From the NCBI RefSeq assembly GCF_016031635.1, contig NZ_JACEGD010000012.1:62001-126000 (forward strand): DNA of 64,000 nucleotides. The letters run 5' to 3'. Below are positions 45,255 through 54,829 of this stretch, one piece after another. This stretch comes from Bradyrhizobium diversitatis. Its GTDB lineage: Bacteria; Pseudomonadota; Alphaproteobacteria; Rhizobiales; Xanthobacteraceae. Position 1 is the first letter of the stretch; the number at the start of each line of letters is the position of its first letter. The translations under genes were made by a program, and so were the position numbers. The notes beneath the pieces were generated by a model. The model saw nothing but the letters and a program-made list of their open reading frames with translations. It had not been told where the DNA came from and ran no database searches.

Positions 45255-45455
45255 TCATTCGGCAGATCGGACGCCTCGTGGGTCGATAGCTCTGTTCGAG
45301 GCGACGTAGTCGATCTCACCGCGAGTAATGCCGATATCCCTTAGCTCCTTTTCGCTCAGGCGGCACAACCGGGTTCGCAGCCTCTCGCGTTTGCGCCACT
45401 CTTGAAATGCATCCCAATATTTTTCGAGCTCGGTGACCCCATGAATCGTATTCAT
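45255..45455 (-). CDS. DUF1127-domain small protein
   Basis: A 66-residue protein. The DUF1127 motif is RLRTRLCRLSEKELRDIGITRGEI, seen here as landmarks LCRLSEKELRDIGITRG. These small basic proteins are common in alphaproteobacteria; some are involved in RNA binding and phosphate or stress responses. The ATG at 45455 has no strong ribosome site, but the match is full-length. It is divergent from the winged-helix/TPR regulator, 150 bases away. Confidence 0.85.
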   Translation of the reverse strand: MNTIHGVTELEKYWDAFQEWRKRERLRTRLCRLSEKELRDIGITRGEIDYVASNRAIDPRGVRSAE

Positions 45456-45605
45456 TGCGATTACCCAGGCTAGACTGCTTCACCCAGACGATGATGACGG
45501 GACAAGCGCTGGCTCGCTCAACAGGTAGCTTACATTTTCCTTACTGGCGGCTTATTCTTCGTGCTCCAGGGGTACGACAGAGGTGCCCCAAGAAGGAATG
45601 GTAGC

Positions 45606-47186
45606 TTGCGCTATCTCTTCGAGGATTACACGTTTGACACCGAACGGCGTGAACTGCATCGGAGAGCTGATGCGGTGTCGATCACACCGCAGGTTTTTGA
45701 CTTGCTCGATTACCTGATCCGCAACAGGGAACGCGTCGTCAGTAAGGACGACCTCATCAATGTCATTTGGAATGGACGCATCGTATCTGATGCCGCGCTG
45801 ACCACCCGTATGAACGCCGCCAGAAGCGCAATCGGCGACTCCGGCCAAGAACAGCGGCTGATAAAAACACTGCCGCGCATGGGCTTCCGCTTCGTTGGTA
45901 CGGTGCGGGAAGCGCAGAGGCTGGTAATTGCGCCGGTCGGCTTGGCGCCGCAGGACGGCGACACGGCGCAAAGGCCGCTTTCACCACCTCGTCTTTCCAT
46001 CGTGGTGCTGCCGTTCGCCAACCTCAGCGGTGATCCTGAGCAGGACTATTTCGTGGACGGGATAACGGAGAGCCTGACGACAGACCTGTCACGCATCAGC
46101 GGCTCATTCGTAATCGGTCGACATACCGCATTCACTTACAAAGGTAAGGCGGTCGATCTCAAGCAGGTTGGTCACGAGTTGAACGTGCACTACGTGCTCG
46201 AAGGTTCGGTGCAGCGCAACCGTGATCGACTTCGGGTAAACGTTCAACTCGTTGGCGCGGCAACTGGCGCGCACCTGTGGGCCGACCGTTTTGACAAACC
46301 TGTAGCCGACCTGTTCGATATGCAGGACGAGATCGTATCGCGTCTCGCAAACACGCTAGAAGCTCAACTTACTGAGCACGAGGCCAGGCGGTCCGAACAG
46401 AGTTCTCATCTGAATTCAATGGACCTGTATTTTCAAGGCACAGCTTCATTGAACAAGGGGCGAACCCCAGGGTACATGGCACAAGCACATGATCTCTTTG
46501 AGCGGGCGTTAGCGCTTGATCCCAAGAACACCGCAGCGATGGTCGGTATGGCGATGGTCGATTTGACAATTGGATCGGGCCTATATTCACCGGACCGGGC
46601 TGCGCGTCTCGCAATGGCTGAGGTGTCTGTGGTGAAAGCGCTGTCTCATGCACCGAATTATCCCATTGCCCATTTAGTATTGGGCGACCTTCTAATTCTA
46701 ACGAACCGTGCGACGCAAGGGATAGCCGAGTGCGAGCGAGCGTTGTCCTTGGACCGCAATTTAGCCGGGGCGCATGCGCAGATTGGCGCCGCCAAATTTG
46801 TCATGGGTCGCGCAGCTGAGACCGAGGCCCACATGAACGAGGCATTTCGCCTTTCGCCCTGCGACATCAACGCTTATCGCTGGCTGCTGTTCGCCGGCGC
46901 CGCCAAATTTCAGCTTTTAGCGGATGACGAGGCGGTTAGCCGGTGGCGACGAAGCCTTGAAGCCAACCGAAACTACCCCATTACGCATTTTTTGCTCGCT
47001 GGCGCACTCGCGCTGCTCGGCTCCACGGATCAGGCGAAAGCAACCGCGAAGGCAGGACTCGCGCTCGATTCCAGCTTTAGCATTTGTCGTTTCCGTAACG
47101 GCCTACTAAGCGATAACCCAACCTATCTTGCCATGCGTGAGCGGATATATAGGGGCTTGCGCCTGGCCTGCGTGCCCGAGGGATGA
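45606..47186 (+). CDS. Winged-helix (OmpR/CadC-type) regulator with TPR domain
   Basis: A 526-residue soluble regulator. An OmpR-type winged helix fills residues 1-100 (RYLFEDYTFDTERRELHR, VSKDDLINVIWNGRIVSDAALTTRM), followed by a TolB-like segment with VLPFANLSGDPEQDYFVDGITESLTTDLSRI (shown as PFANLSGDPEQDYFVDG) and a row of TPR-like repeats to the C-terminus. No membrane helix is seen, unlike CadC. TTG 45606 gives the family start RYLFEDY and has AAGGA upstream; GTG 45561 is an in-frame alternative. Codon use is A/T-richer than in the neighbouring operons. The signal is unknown. Confidence 0.82.
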   Translation: MRYLFEDYTFDTERRELHRRADAVSITPQVFDLLDYLIRNRERVVSKDDLINVIWNGRIVSDAALTTRMNAARSAIGDSGQEQRLIKTLPRMGFRFVGTVREAQRLVIAPVGLAPQDGDTAQRPLSPPRLSIVVLPFANLSGDPEQDYFVDGITESLTTDLSRISGSFVIGRHTAFTYKGKAVDLKQVGHELNVHYVLEGSVQRNRDRLRVNVQLVGAATGAHLWADRFDKPVADLFDMQDEIVSRLANTLEAQLTEHEARRSEQSSHLNSMDLYFQGTASLNKGRTPGYMAQAHDLFERALALDPKNTAAMVGMAMVDLTIGSGLYSPDRAARLAMAEVSVVKALSHAPNYPIAHLVLGDLLILTNRATQGIAECERALSLDRNLAGAHAQIGAAKFVMGRAAETEAHMNEAFRLSPCDINAYRWLLFAGAAKFQLLADDEAVSRWRRSLEANRNYPITHFLLAGALALLGSTDQAKATAKAGLALDSSFSICRFRNGLLSDNPTYLAMRERIYRGLRLACVPEG

Positions 47187-47253
47187 TGTCGGCTTCGGAG
47201 TCAGAAGCGGCCCTCAGCGGCATCGCTTTGAAAGTTTGCTACGGGTCACAAGC

Positions 47254-47590
47254 CGAGCACGTTAAGCCCGGTGCGGCTAGGGCAAAGCTCGCAGCGGGTA
47301 TCGCAGGCCCTTGCTGAGCTGCCGGTGATCAAGCGATCAGGAGCACCGCAGCCCGTCGAACCGCCGAACGGATTGTGCGCGGGACGCGGTCGTGAGCTCG
47401 ACGACGCCAGTACTGAGCAACGGAAGGGGCTCCCGATCCCGATCCTTCCGATGCTGGCATTCTGCGCCTGTTTTGCCCGACGGAACAACGGATTTTGCCC
47501 GACGGGGCAAACGTCTCAGCAACGCCGTTAAGCCATTGATCCCACTAGGGCCGGCTACTGTGCATGGGGTTGTTTTCGCGCTTTTGTTTC
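47254..47590. repeat. Composite repeat block, copy A
   Basis: 47254-47492 is repeated, with about 75-80% identity by eye, at 49599-49837: both begin CGAGCAC, pass through GATCAGGAGC and CTGAGCAACGGAAGGGG, and end CTTCCGATGCTG with TTTGCCCGACGG. Copy A then has TTTTGCCCGACGGGGCAAA and GGCTACTGTGCATGGGGTTG (from 47554), and the latter reappears at about 50105. The TTGCCCGACGGGCAAA palindrome and the GTGCATGGGGTTG tail are frequent in Bradyrhizobium intergenic DNA. Confidence 0.75.
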
Positions 47591-47743
47591 AGCTGACCGA
47601 AAAGACCGGTGTCGCCATGCCGATTTGTCACGGTGACGCCGCCGTGCGCGGGGACGACAATCCGTCGGGGCGACCCGCGGACTTTTCGTCCTGACCTCGC
47701 GCGGCGCCCGTTTTTCATCCATCCATTTTTCCGGAGGCCCACC

Positions 47744-48037
47744 ATGCAGGTTTACAATGTGGTGAAGTTCAGGGTGAAGCCCGGCGCGGAAGCCGCCTTC
47801 CTCGACGCGCACCGAGATGGGAAAGCCAGATGGCCGGGCCTGGAGCATGGCGTCATCATCAAGACCGGCGAGCAGACCTTCTGCCTCATCGGCACCTGGT
47901 CCAGTCAGGACGCGCTGGTTGCGGCACGATCGGCGATGATCAAGACGCTCGACAGTTTCAGGTCCGTGCTCGAGGACCAAGGCAACGGCCGTGGCGTCAC
48001 GGATGCCGTGTCGGGAGAGGTGGTGCTGGCGCTGTAG
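47744..48037 (+). CDS. ABM-like dimeric alpha/beta barrel protein
   Basis: A 97-residue protein: QVYNVVKFRVKPGAEAAFLDAHRD, GVIIKTGEQTFCLIGTWSS, and DALVAARSAMIKTLDSFRSVLED. This is the one-domain ferredoxin-like barrel found in ABM and related stress proteins, which dimerise. ATG 47744 has CCGGAGG upstream. It lies alone, directly after a repeat block. No catalytic residues can be assigned. Confidence 0.7.
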   Translation: MQVYNVVKFRVKPGAEAAFLDAHRDGKARWPGLEHGVIIKTGEQTFCLIGTWSSQDALVAARSAMIKTLDSFRSVLEDQGNGRGVTDAVSGEVVLAL

Positions 48038-48059
48038 GCGGGCGAGCGGCCCCGCGATG

Positions 48060-48130
48060 GCGAAACCCATCATGCCTCGCCACAGGCGGAGGGTTGATGG
48101 GTTCGCTGGCGCTCTACCGATCTACCAGCC
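48060..48130. repeat. Palindromic repeat, second member of the GATGGGT family
   Basis: Contains AAACCCATCATG, CGCCACAGGCGG and TTGATGGGTTCGCTGGC, the same order as in 44942-45027, but the ends have decayed (ACCGATCTACCAGCC). It is downstream of the ABM-like gene and beside the stop of the convergent transglycosylase gene, where it may terminate transcription. Confidence 0.65.
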
Positions 48131-48166
48131 AAAGGCAAAGCAGGCGTGGCGCTGCCGAGGACGGAA

Positions 48167-49213
48167 TCATGGGTTTGCCGCCGCAGCGGCAGTCGCCACA
48201 TATTTCCCGTAGAATTCGGCGACCCGCCCGCGCCACATGCCGACGAACGCCTCTGACGTCACGTTGTCCACCGATTTCCAGCTGCGCTTGAAGGCCGGAA
48301 GTGCATTGCCCCAAATCGCGCGTTTGCACCACCTCTCACCTTTCTCCTTGCCTTCGCTGGTGGCGCACATCGATTTCCATGCGGCGCGAGCGGGCCGGCT
48401 GATGTGCTCGGCGGCGCCTTCCCAGCCCTGCTGATGGATCAGGTAGAGGTCGCTCATATCAGGCTTGCGGTGCGTGATCCACTGGAACAGGACGCCTTCG
48501 GTAATGACCTTGTAGGCGGCCGCGACGGCGTTATCCCGCGGACTGCGAATCTGCCCGAAGCCGAACTTGCCGAACTCATAATGGCTCAGCTGAAACAGTC
48601 CGATATACGACCCGGTGCGTTGATTGGGGTTGAAACCGGATTCGATCTTGGCAACTGCCATCATGAAATTGAAATCGAGACCAAACGCGTCGGCAGCGCG
48701 CTTGATCTCCTCGGTCGGCGTTCCCACTGGAATGTCCCTGAACGCACGCAAGACGATCTCCGCCGGTTTCTCGGCGGGCGGCAGTTCGGACCAGACGTAG
48801 TAGACCAGATGACGGAAATCCTGCGTCGACGCCGCTTTCGGAGCACCGCTCGACGCATCGCGTTCCGGTGGCAGGGATTGGACGACATCCTGTCCCAACG
48901 ACGCCAATTTCGGCGTGGCGGGTTCATCGACGATCTCGGCGTCGGTGTGTGGCGGCGCGGCACCTGCTGACGTCACCGCACCAAGCTCTGCTCGTTCTGC
49001 CCGAAGCGCTGCCGCAAGTCTGGCGGATGCCTCTGCGTACATGGCCGGCGTCACCAGGTTCGCAGGAGCCGCCATGCGCGCCGCAGCCGGTATGCTCGCT
49101 GTCGCTTCCGACATGAGATCCGGCATGGTCGCGGCCGGTCTGTTGGCGGCGGTCAGGAAGAGTCCCACGGATGCGAGAACAGCAACGATGCAGCTGGCCT
49201 GCCAGGTCTTCAT
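48167..49213 (-). CDS. Exported lytic transglycosylase (SLT domain)
   Basis: A 348-residue protein. The signal peptide is CIVAVLASVGLFLTAANRP. A low-complexity Ala-rich middle part precedes a C-terminal SLT domain: FMMAVAKIESGFNPNQRTG with catalytic Glu in KIES, YIGLFQLSHYEFGKFG, and an extra C-terminal part rich in Trp and Cys (CATSEG, WCKRAIWG). It cleaves peptidoglycan without hydrolysis. The ATG at 49213 is well placed. It is alone on its strand; a role in cell-wall turnover or in opening the wall for a secretion system cannot be told apart. Confidence 0.85.
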   Translation of the reverse strand: MKTWQASCIVAVLASVGLFLTAANRPAATMPDLMSEATASIPAAARMAAPANLVTPAMYAEASARLAAALRAERAELGAVTSAGAAPPHTDAEIVDEPATPKLASLGQDVVQSLPPERDASSGAPKAASTQDFRHLVYYVWSELPPAEKPAEIVLRAFRDIPVGTPTEEIKRAADAFGLDFNFMMAVAKIESGFNPNQRTGSYIGLFQLSHYEFGKFGFGQIRSPRDNAVAAAYKVITEGVLFQWITHRKPDMSDLYLIHQQGWEGAAEHISRPARAAWKSMCATSEGKEKGERWCKRAIWGNALPAFKRSWKSVDNVTSEAFVGMWRGRVAEFYGKYVATAAAAANP

Positions 49214-49598
49214 GGCCGGAAGGCCACCGATGGCTTCTGTACGAACGCTGTTCGCATGATCCTGCGGCCCGTGGGGTGAGTACTCTTCGTAGAATCTTAA
49301 GGTTTAAATGTGGTGAACGAGAGCTTTTTGCCTCGCAACCCGATGTGTCCCCTTTGGGGCGCGTGCGGGCTCCTGGCGGAAGACGCTCATGGGGTCGGTC
49401 ATAGGTCAAAGGCCGCCTTGTCCCGCTCACATGCTCTGTTCAGGTCATCTACGGAAAGCGGACGTTGCGGCGCTTCGGGCTGGCGACAGTCAAGGGCCAA
49501 AATCCGAAGAACTAAGGTTTAGCAAATCTGATCCGCTCTGCCGCGATGAGCGGACCTCCGCCAGACCCCACACAACTTCGTAGATGGGTCACCAGCGG
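49214..49598. other. Non-coding interval upstream of the transglycosylase
   Basis: About 385 bases without a supported gene. It contains short open frames of 60-70 codons on the plus strand without ribosome sites or family landmarks. It leads into the second composite repeat block. Confidence 0.4.
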
Positions 49599-50140
49599 CG
49601 AGCACCTTAAGCGCCGTGCAGCTAGGGCAAAGCCAGCAGCGGTTATCGCAGGCTTTTGCTGGACTGCAAGGTGATCATGCGATCAGGAGCGCCATCCCCT
49701 GCAATGCGTCGATCCGCGGAGCGGATTGCGCGCGTGACGCGGTCGTGATCTCGACGACGCTGGCACTGAGCAACGGAAGGGGCGTCCTGACTCGGTCCTT
49801 CCGATGCTGCCATTCTGCTCCTGATTTGCCCGACGGCGCAGTGTATTCGTAAAATCAGCAATGCGTAACGGTCGTTCGACGAGATCGCGCTCGATCGGGC
49901 AGGGCGTGGCGACGACCAGGTGCGGTTAGCCCTCGATCACCCACGTTCCGCGATGGTGGCATCATACGCCTGTTTTGCCCGACGATCAAGTAAATTTCGT
50001 AAAAACGGAAATTGACCGTTTCCGTGGCCAGATCCTGCCTGGATTTGCGTTCGGCGACCGCGCCGATCTCATCGCGCCCGCAAGCCGTTGATCTTGCTGC
50101 CCCCGGCTACTGTGCATGGGGTTGTTTTCGAACTTTTGTT
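49599..50140. repeat. Composite repeat block, copy B
   Basis: Counterpart of 47254-47590. 49599-49837 aligns with copy A (CGAGCAC start, CTGAGCAACGGAAGGGG, CTTCCGATGCTG). An insert of about 265 bases, with the related motif CGCCTGTTTTGCCCGACG at 49969, then separates it from the shared end GGCTACTGTGCATGGGGTTG at about 50105. The extra spacing suggests that copies A and B descend from a common block of which B gained, or A lost, the middle part. Confidence 0.72.
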
Positions 50141-50191
50141 TTGGAAGGTGCGAAAGCGCCGCCGAACCGGGCCAAACCCGGCTCCCGGGGG

Positions 50192-52213
50192 CTACTTCAT
50201 CACCCGCAGACCCTTCGTCGTGAACCGCTGCGTGTTGCCGCCGGGCCGCAGCGGACGCTTGGTGCCGGCGGCCTTGCCGGTGCCGGGCGGCTGGTGCGCG
50301 GGGACGAGCTGGTGCGGCTGCGAGCCGATCAGGTCGCGGCGGCCCATCTCGATCAGGGCCTCGCGCAGCACCGGCCAATTGTCGGGGTCGTGATAGCGCA
50401 GGAACGCCTTGTGCAGGCGGCGCTGGCGCAGGCCCTTGATCGCCTCGACCTTGTCGCTGCCGCCGTGGCGCACGCCGCGCAGCGGATTGACTCCGGTGTG
50501 GTACATCGCGGTCGCGGTCGCCATCGGCGAGGGCAGGAAGGTCTGCACCTGGTCGGCGCGGTAGCGGTTCTTCTTCAGCCAGAGCGCGAGGTTCATCATG
50601 TCCTCGTCGGTCGTGCCCGGATGCGCCGCGATGAAATAGGGGATCAGGTAATATTTCTTGCCGGCCTGCTCGGCGGCGGCGTCGAACATCCGCTTGAACT
50701 TGTCGTAGGCGCCGATGCCCGGCTTCATCATCTTGTCGAGCGGACCGCGCTCGGTATGCTCGGGCGCGATCTTGAGATAGCCGCCGACGTGATGGGTGAC
50801 GAGCTCCTTGATGTATTCGGGGCTCTCGACCGCGAGGTCGTAGCGAACGCCGGAGGCGACCATCACCTTCTTGATGCCCTTGGTCTCGCGCACCTTGCGA
50901 TAGAGCCGGATCAAATCGTCATGCGAGGTGTTGAGGTTCGGGCAGATCTCGGGGAAGACGCAGGACGGCCGCCGGCATGCCGCCTCGACCTTCGGGTCCT
51001 TGCACGCCATCCGGTACATGTTGGCGGTGGGGCCGCCGATGTCGGAGATCACGCCGGTGAAGCCCGGCGTCTTGTCGCGGATCTTCTCGATCTCGCGCAG
51101 GATAGAGCCTTCCGAGCGGTTCTGGATGATGCGGCCCTCATGCTCGGTGATCGAGCAGAAAGTGCAGCCGCCGAAGCAGCCGCGCATGATCGTGACCGAG
51201 AACTTGATCATGTCCCAGGCCGGGATCTTGGCATCGCCATAGGACGGATGCGGTGCGCGCGCGTAAGGAAGGTCGTAGACCGCGTCCATCTCCTCGCTGG
51301 TCAGCGGGATCGGCGGCGGGTTGAGCCAGAGATCGCGGTCGCCATGACGCTGCACCAGCGGCCGCGCGTTGCCGGGATTGCTCTCCCGGTGCAGCACGCG
51401 CGAGGCGCGGGCATAGGCTTCCTTGTCCTGCTCGACCTGCTCCAGCGCCGGCAGGCGGATCACGGTTGGTCCGCGTTGACGCGATGCGCCCTCGTCGGCG
51501 GAATCGAGATCGTCGGCGTGCAGCTCCGTGTAATCGGCAGGGACCTTGCGGAACAGTGCGACGCCCCTGATGTCGTCGAGCTCGCGCGGCGCCTCGCCGG
51601 CGGCGAGTCGGTTGGCCACCTCGACGACGGCGCGCTCGGCGTTGCCGTAGAGCAGCAAGTCCGCCTTGGCGTCGGCGAGCACGGAACGGCGCACCTTGTC
51701 GGACCAGTAGTCGTAATGCGCGATCCGGCGCAGCGACGCCTCGATGCCGCCGAGCACGATCGGCACGTCCTTGAACGCTTCGCGGCAGCGCTGGGCGTAG
51801 ACGATCGTGCAGCGGTCCGGCCGCTTGCCGCCTTCGCCGCCGGCCGTATAGGCGTCGTCGCTGCGGATGCGGCGGTCCGCGGTGTAGCGGTTCACCATGG
51901 AGTCCATGTTGCCGCCGGTGACGCCGAAGAACACCTTTGGCTTGCCGAGTGCCTTGAAGGGCCCGGCCGAGTGCCAGTCCGGCTGGGCGATGATGCCGAC
52001 CCGAAAGCCCTGCGCCTCCAGCAGCCGGCCGATGATGGCCATGCCGAAGCTCGGATGGTCGACATAGGCGTCCCCGGTCACCAGCACGATGTCGCAGGCG
52101 TCCCAGCCGAGCGCATCCATCTCGGCGCGGCTCATGGGCAGGAACGGCGCCGGCTTGCGCGGTTGCGCCCGGGCCATCAGCGGCTTTTCGGCGGTGATCA
52201 TCTGGGTGTCCAT
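50192..52213 (-). CDS. YgiQ-family radical SAM protein
   Basis: A 673-residue radical SAM enzyme of the YgiQ family. The cluster-binding CxxxCxxC is in [18 protein letters not shown] (Cys triad CFGGCTFC). The N-terminal half is the UPF0313 domain ([17 protein letters not shown]), and the C-terminus is basic. The ATG 52213 start is fixed by family N-terminus. The reaction is not established; the family is conserved across bacteria. It is alone on its strand, ending near the repeats at 50.1 kb. Confidence 0.92.
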   Translation of the reverse strand: MDTQMITAEKPLMARAQPRKPAPFLPMSRAEMDALGWDACDIVLVTGDAYVDHPSFGMAIIGRLLEAQGFRVGIIAQPDWHSAGPFKALGKPKVFFGVTGGNMDSMVNRYTADRRIRSDDAYTAGGEGGKRPDRCTIVYAQRCREAFKDVPIVLGGIEASLRRIAHYDYWSDKVRRSVLADAKADLLLYGNAERAVVEVANRLAAGEAPRELDDIRGVALFRKVPADYTELHADDLDSADEGASRQRGPTVIRLPALEQVEQDKEAYARASRVLHRESNPGNARPLVQRHGDRDLWLNPPPIPLTSEEMDAVYDLPYARAPHPSYGDAKIPAWDMIKFSVTIMRGCFGGCTFCSITEHEGRIIQNRSEGSILREIEKIRDKTPGFTGVISDIGGPTANMYRMACKDPKVEAACRRPSCVFPEICPNLNTSHDDLIRLYRKVRETKGIKKVMVASGVRYDLAVESPEYIKELVTHHVGGYLKIAPEHTERGPLDKMMKPGIGAYDKFKRMFDAAAEQAGKKYYLIPYFIAAHPGTTDEDMMNLALWLKKNRYRADQVQTFLPSPMATATAMYHTGVNPLRGVRHGGSDKVEAIKGLRQRRLHKAFLRYHDPDNWPVLREALIEMGRRDLIGSQPHQLVPAHQPPGTGKAAGTKRPLRPGGNTQRFTTKGLRVMK

Positions 52214-52407
52214 GGCGCCTACGCATAGGGCCGGGGGCGGGCGAATTCAACCGCTCGCTGTGCCGATGATGCGGTTCCGGCGCCGATCGGATGTGGCCGC
52301 AGGAACCAACCGCGCCCGCGGGCATTCTGGCTACGGGTTCGACGCGGGCCCGGTTGTGCGCGCATCGTTTCGGCGTCCGTGACGTCGCCTCTGGCGATGG
52401 GGGAATC

Positions 52408-52572
52408 GTGGGTACGGTCATAGAGAACTTGCTGTTGCGGAAGCAGAAGCTCGTGGAACAGCTCGAGAAGGCGCCATCGGTCGAGGACCGCGATAGAATC
52501 GAGCACCAGCTCGAGCAGATCAACACCGCGCTGGATTTTCTGGACAGGCCGGGATCGAAGGAGGAGCGGTAG
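52408..52572 (+). CDS. Small coiled-coil protein of unknown function
   Basis: A 54-residue acidic/basic helical protein: GTVIENLLLRKQKLVEQLEK, DRDRIEHQLEQINTALDFL (given as two landmarks). Heptad-like Leu/Ile spacing predicts a coiled coil. Start is GTG 52408 after GGGGGA; the frame is open farther upstream, but that part is not protein-like. It lies between ygiQ and the GntR gene, convergent with the latter. I do not recognise the family. Confidence 0.6.
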   Translation: MGTVIENLLLRKQKLVEQLEKAPSVEDRDRIEHQLEQINTALDFLDRPGSKEER

Positions 52573-52578
52573 ACGCGC

Positions 52579-53244
52579 TCAATCCAGCTTCAGCGCCGTG
52601 GCATAGACCATTCCCGAATTCGTGATGTGCGTCGTCATCAATTCGCCGAAGGCGACGAAATCGCCGCGCGCGAACAGATCGAGCAGCTTGCGGTGCTCGT
52701 CGAACGACGTGCGGGTGCGCACGTCGATCGGCGAGGTCAGATTGGTGCGGAGCGCGGCGACGCGGCCGGAGACGAGCTGATAGGATTCGGCGAGGTAGCG
52801 GTTGCCGCAATGGGTGAACAGCGCCTCGTGGAAGGCGGCGTCGGCGCGGCCATAGGCGATGTTGTCCTTTGCCGCGACGGCCGGCTCCATCGCTGCGATC
52901 GCCGCGCTCATGGCCGCAAGCGCACCGTCGCGATCGTGAGGAAAGGCCAGCTCGGCCGCCCTGGGCTCCAGCGCGATGCGGAAGGTGCAGAGCGCATCGA
53001 TGTCCTCGGCGCTCGGCGTGAACACGAAGCTGCCGACCTGCGGCCGGATCACGACGAGGCCTTGCGCCTGCAACTGGCCCATCGCCTCGCGCACCGGCGT
53101 GCGGCTGACGCCGAAGGAATTGGCCACCATCTCCTCGGAGATGGCCGCTCCAAGCGTGAACTCGCCGTCGATGATGGCCTGGCGCAGCCGCAGCATCACC
53201 CGCTGCGACAGCGATTTCGGCGCATCGAGCTTGAGCGATCGCAT
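52579..53244 (-). CDS. GntR-family regulator (FadR/FCD type)
   Basis: A 221-residue GntR protein: winged helix at the N-terminus (SQRVMLRLRQAIIDGEF, VSRTPVREAMGQL) and an all-helical FCD effector domain with metal-type His residues (DAAFHEALFTHCGN, DEHRKLL). It follows the FAD-linked oxidase gene by 7 bases, so the two are one unit and the regulator probably controls it. The effector is probably a hydroxy acid or its CoA ester, given the family. Confidence 0.9.
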   Translation of the reverse strand: MRSLKLDAPKSLSQRVMLRLRQAIIDGEFTLGAAISEEMVANSFGVSRTPVREAMGQLQAQGLVVIRPQVGSFVFTPSAEDIDALCTFRIALEPRAAELAFPHDRDGALAAMSAAIAAMEPAVAAKDNIAYGRADAAFHEALFTHCGNRYLAESYQLVSGRVAALRTNLTSPIDVRTRTSFDEHRKLLDLFARGDFVAFGELMTTHITNSGMVYATALKLD

Positions 53245-53251
53245 GGCGCGC

Positions 53252-54664
53252 TCAGACCACCTTGCCGGGATTGAGCAGGTGATCGGGATCGAGCGCCGCC
53301 TTCAGCGTCCGCATCAGCGCGATCTCGGCCTCGCTCCGGGCATGGCCCAGCCACTGCTTCTTCAGCGTGCCGATGCCGTGCTCGGCGGAGACGCTGCCGC
53401 CCATGTCTCTGACGAGACCGTAGATGATCGCGTCCATCTCCTCCTTCGGCTGCTGCGCGACCGAGAGGCCGGCGACCCAGGAGACGAGATGCAGATTGCC
53501 ATCGCCGATATGGCCGTAATAGACGCTCTCGCAGCCCTTGATGCCGGAGGCGAGCGCGGCCTTGCAGCGCGTGGCGAACTCGTCCATTCGCGCCACCGCA
53601 AGGCCGATGTCGTAGGAGATGTGCGGCCCCAGCACCTGGCCGAACTCGGCGCAGATGTCGCGCACGCGCCAGAAGGCCTGCGTCTGCGCCAGCGACTGCG
53701 CCACGGCGGCGTCGGCGAGCAGCCCACCTTCCATCAGTTCCTCGAGCCAGTTCTGGAAACGCGGTGCGTCCAGGCTCTCGTCGGTGCCCTGCGCCTCGAC
53801 CAGCACATAGAGCCCGTGACCTGGCGCGACCGGTGGCTTTACCCCGGCGCGATTCGTGATCACGTCCCAATAATCCGGCCACATCACCTCGAACGCCGAC
53901 AGCAGCGGACCGAGCCCGCCGCGCGCCGCGTCCAGCAGCGCGACCACAGCATCGTAGTCCTTCAGCGCGCAGAGCGCGGCCATGGTCGAGCGCGGCTTCG
54001 GAAACAGCCTGAGCACCACGCGGGTGATGATGCCGAGCGTGCCTTCCGAGCCGATGAACAGATACTTCAGATCGTAGCCGGCATTGTTCTTCATCAGCTT
54101 GTTGAGGCTGGTGATGATGGTGCCGTCGGGCAGCACGACCTCGAGGCCAAGCACCAGCTCGCGCGTCATGCCGTAGCGGATCACGCGGTTGCCGCCGGCA
54201 TTGGTCGAGAGATTGCCGCCGATCGCACAGGAGCCGCGCGAGCCGAGATCGAGCGGAAAGAAGAAGCCGGCTTCATCGGCCGCCTTCTGGATGGTCTCCA
54301 GCGGCGTGCCCGCCTTCACCGTCATCGTCATCGAGGCGCGATCGATCTCCTCGATGCCGGTCATGCGCTCCAGCGAGATCGCCACCCAGCCGGCTTCGGG
54401 CGAGGCGCCGCGGCACAGCCCGGTCAGTCCGCCCTGCGGCACGAAGGGAAGCCGCGCCTGCCGGCAGGTCGCAATCGCATCGGCCACGCCTTTCGCATCG
54501 AGCGGCCGGATCACTGCGAGCGGCGTCTGCGGCAGGCTCGCGCTCCAGTCGTTGCAATTGCGAGCGGGCACCTCGCTGCCAGTCAGCACCGCGGCCGCGC
54601 CGAGCCTGTCGCGCAACGCGCCGAGCAGTTGGTCGCGCCGTCCGGCGGGGGTCACCATGTCCAT
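53252..54664 (-). CDS. FAD-linked oxidase (D-2-hydroxyacid dehydrogenase type)
   Basis: A 470-residue flavoprotein with an N-terminal FAD-binding_4 domain (LPFVPQGGLTGLCRGASPE, IGGNLSTNAGGNRVIRYGMTR) and a C-terminal FAD-oxidase domain with VYYGHIGDGNLHL and SAEHGIGTLKK. It belongs with D-lactate, glycolate and D-2-hydroxyglutarate dehydrogenases. ATG 54664 has GAGGAGGT at good spacing; a longer frame to 54736 has no site. Downstream is the GntR gene; divergent, 165 bases away, is a DapA-family gene, so a common pathway for a hydroxy/keto acid is plausible. Confidence 0.9.
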   Translation of the reverse strand: MDMVTPAGRRDQLLGALRDRLGAAAVLTGSEVPARNCNDWSASLPQTPLAVIRPLDAKGVADAIATCRQARLPFVPQGGLTGLCRGASPEAGWVAISLERMTGIEEIDRASMTMTVKAGTPLETIQKAADEAGFFFPLDLGSRGSCAIGGNLSTNAGGNRVIRYGMTRELVLGLEVVLPDGTIITSLNKLMKNNAGYDLKYLFIGSEGTLGIITRVVLRLFPKPRSTMAALCALKDYDAVVALLDAARGGLGPLLSAFEVMWPDYWDVITNRAGVKPPVAPGHGLYVLVEAQGTDESLDAPRFQNWLEELMEGGLLADAAVAQSLAQTQAFWRVRDICAEFGQVLGPHISYDIGLAVARMDEFATRCKAALASGIKGCESVYYGHIGDGNLHLVSWVAGLSVAQQPKEEMDAIIYGLVRDMGGSVSAEHGIGTLKKQWLGHARSEAEIALMRTLKAALDPDHLLNPGKVV

Positions 54665-54829
54665 GCGAGACCTCCTCAATATTTCCGCAGCGCCCATGGC
54701 GCCGAGATTTGCATCCACCTTGTATGTAAGGTACAAGGCGGAAAGTAAAGCAAAAACAGGATCCCGGTAAGCGCAGAAGATCGTTGGAGATCAGCGGCTT
54801 AGTTCGGGACGGTTGCAAAGGGCGGTGTG

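Noticed and set aside
50012..52228. 738-codon open frame on the plus strand opposite ygiQ
   Set aside because: It mirrors the whole ygiQ gene; its product is low-complexity and has no motif, while the minus strand has the radical SAM Cys triad.
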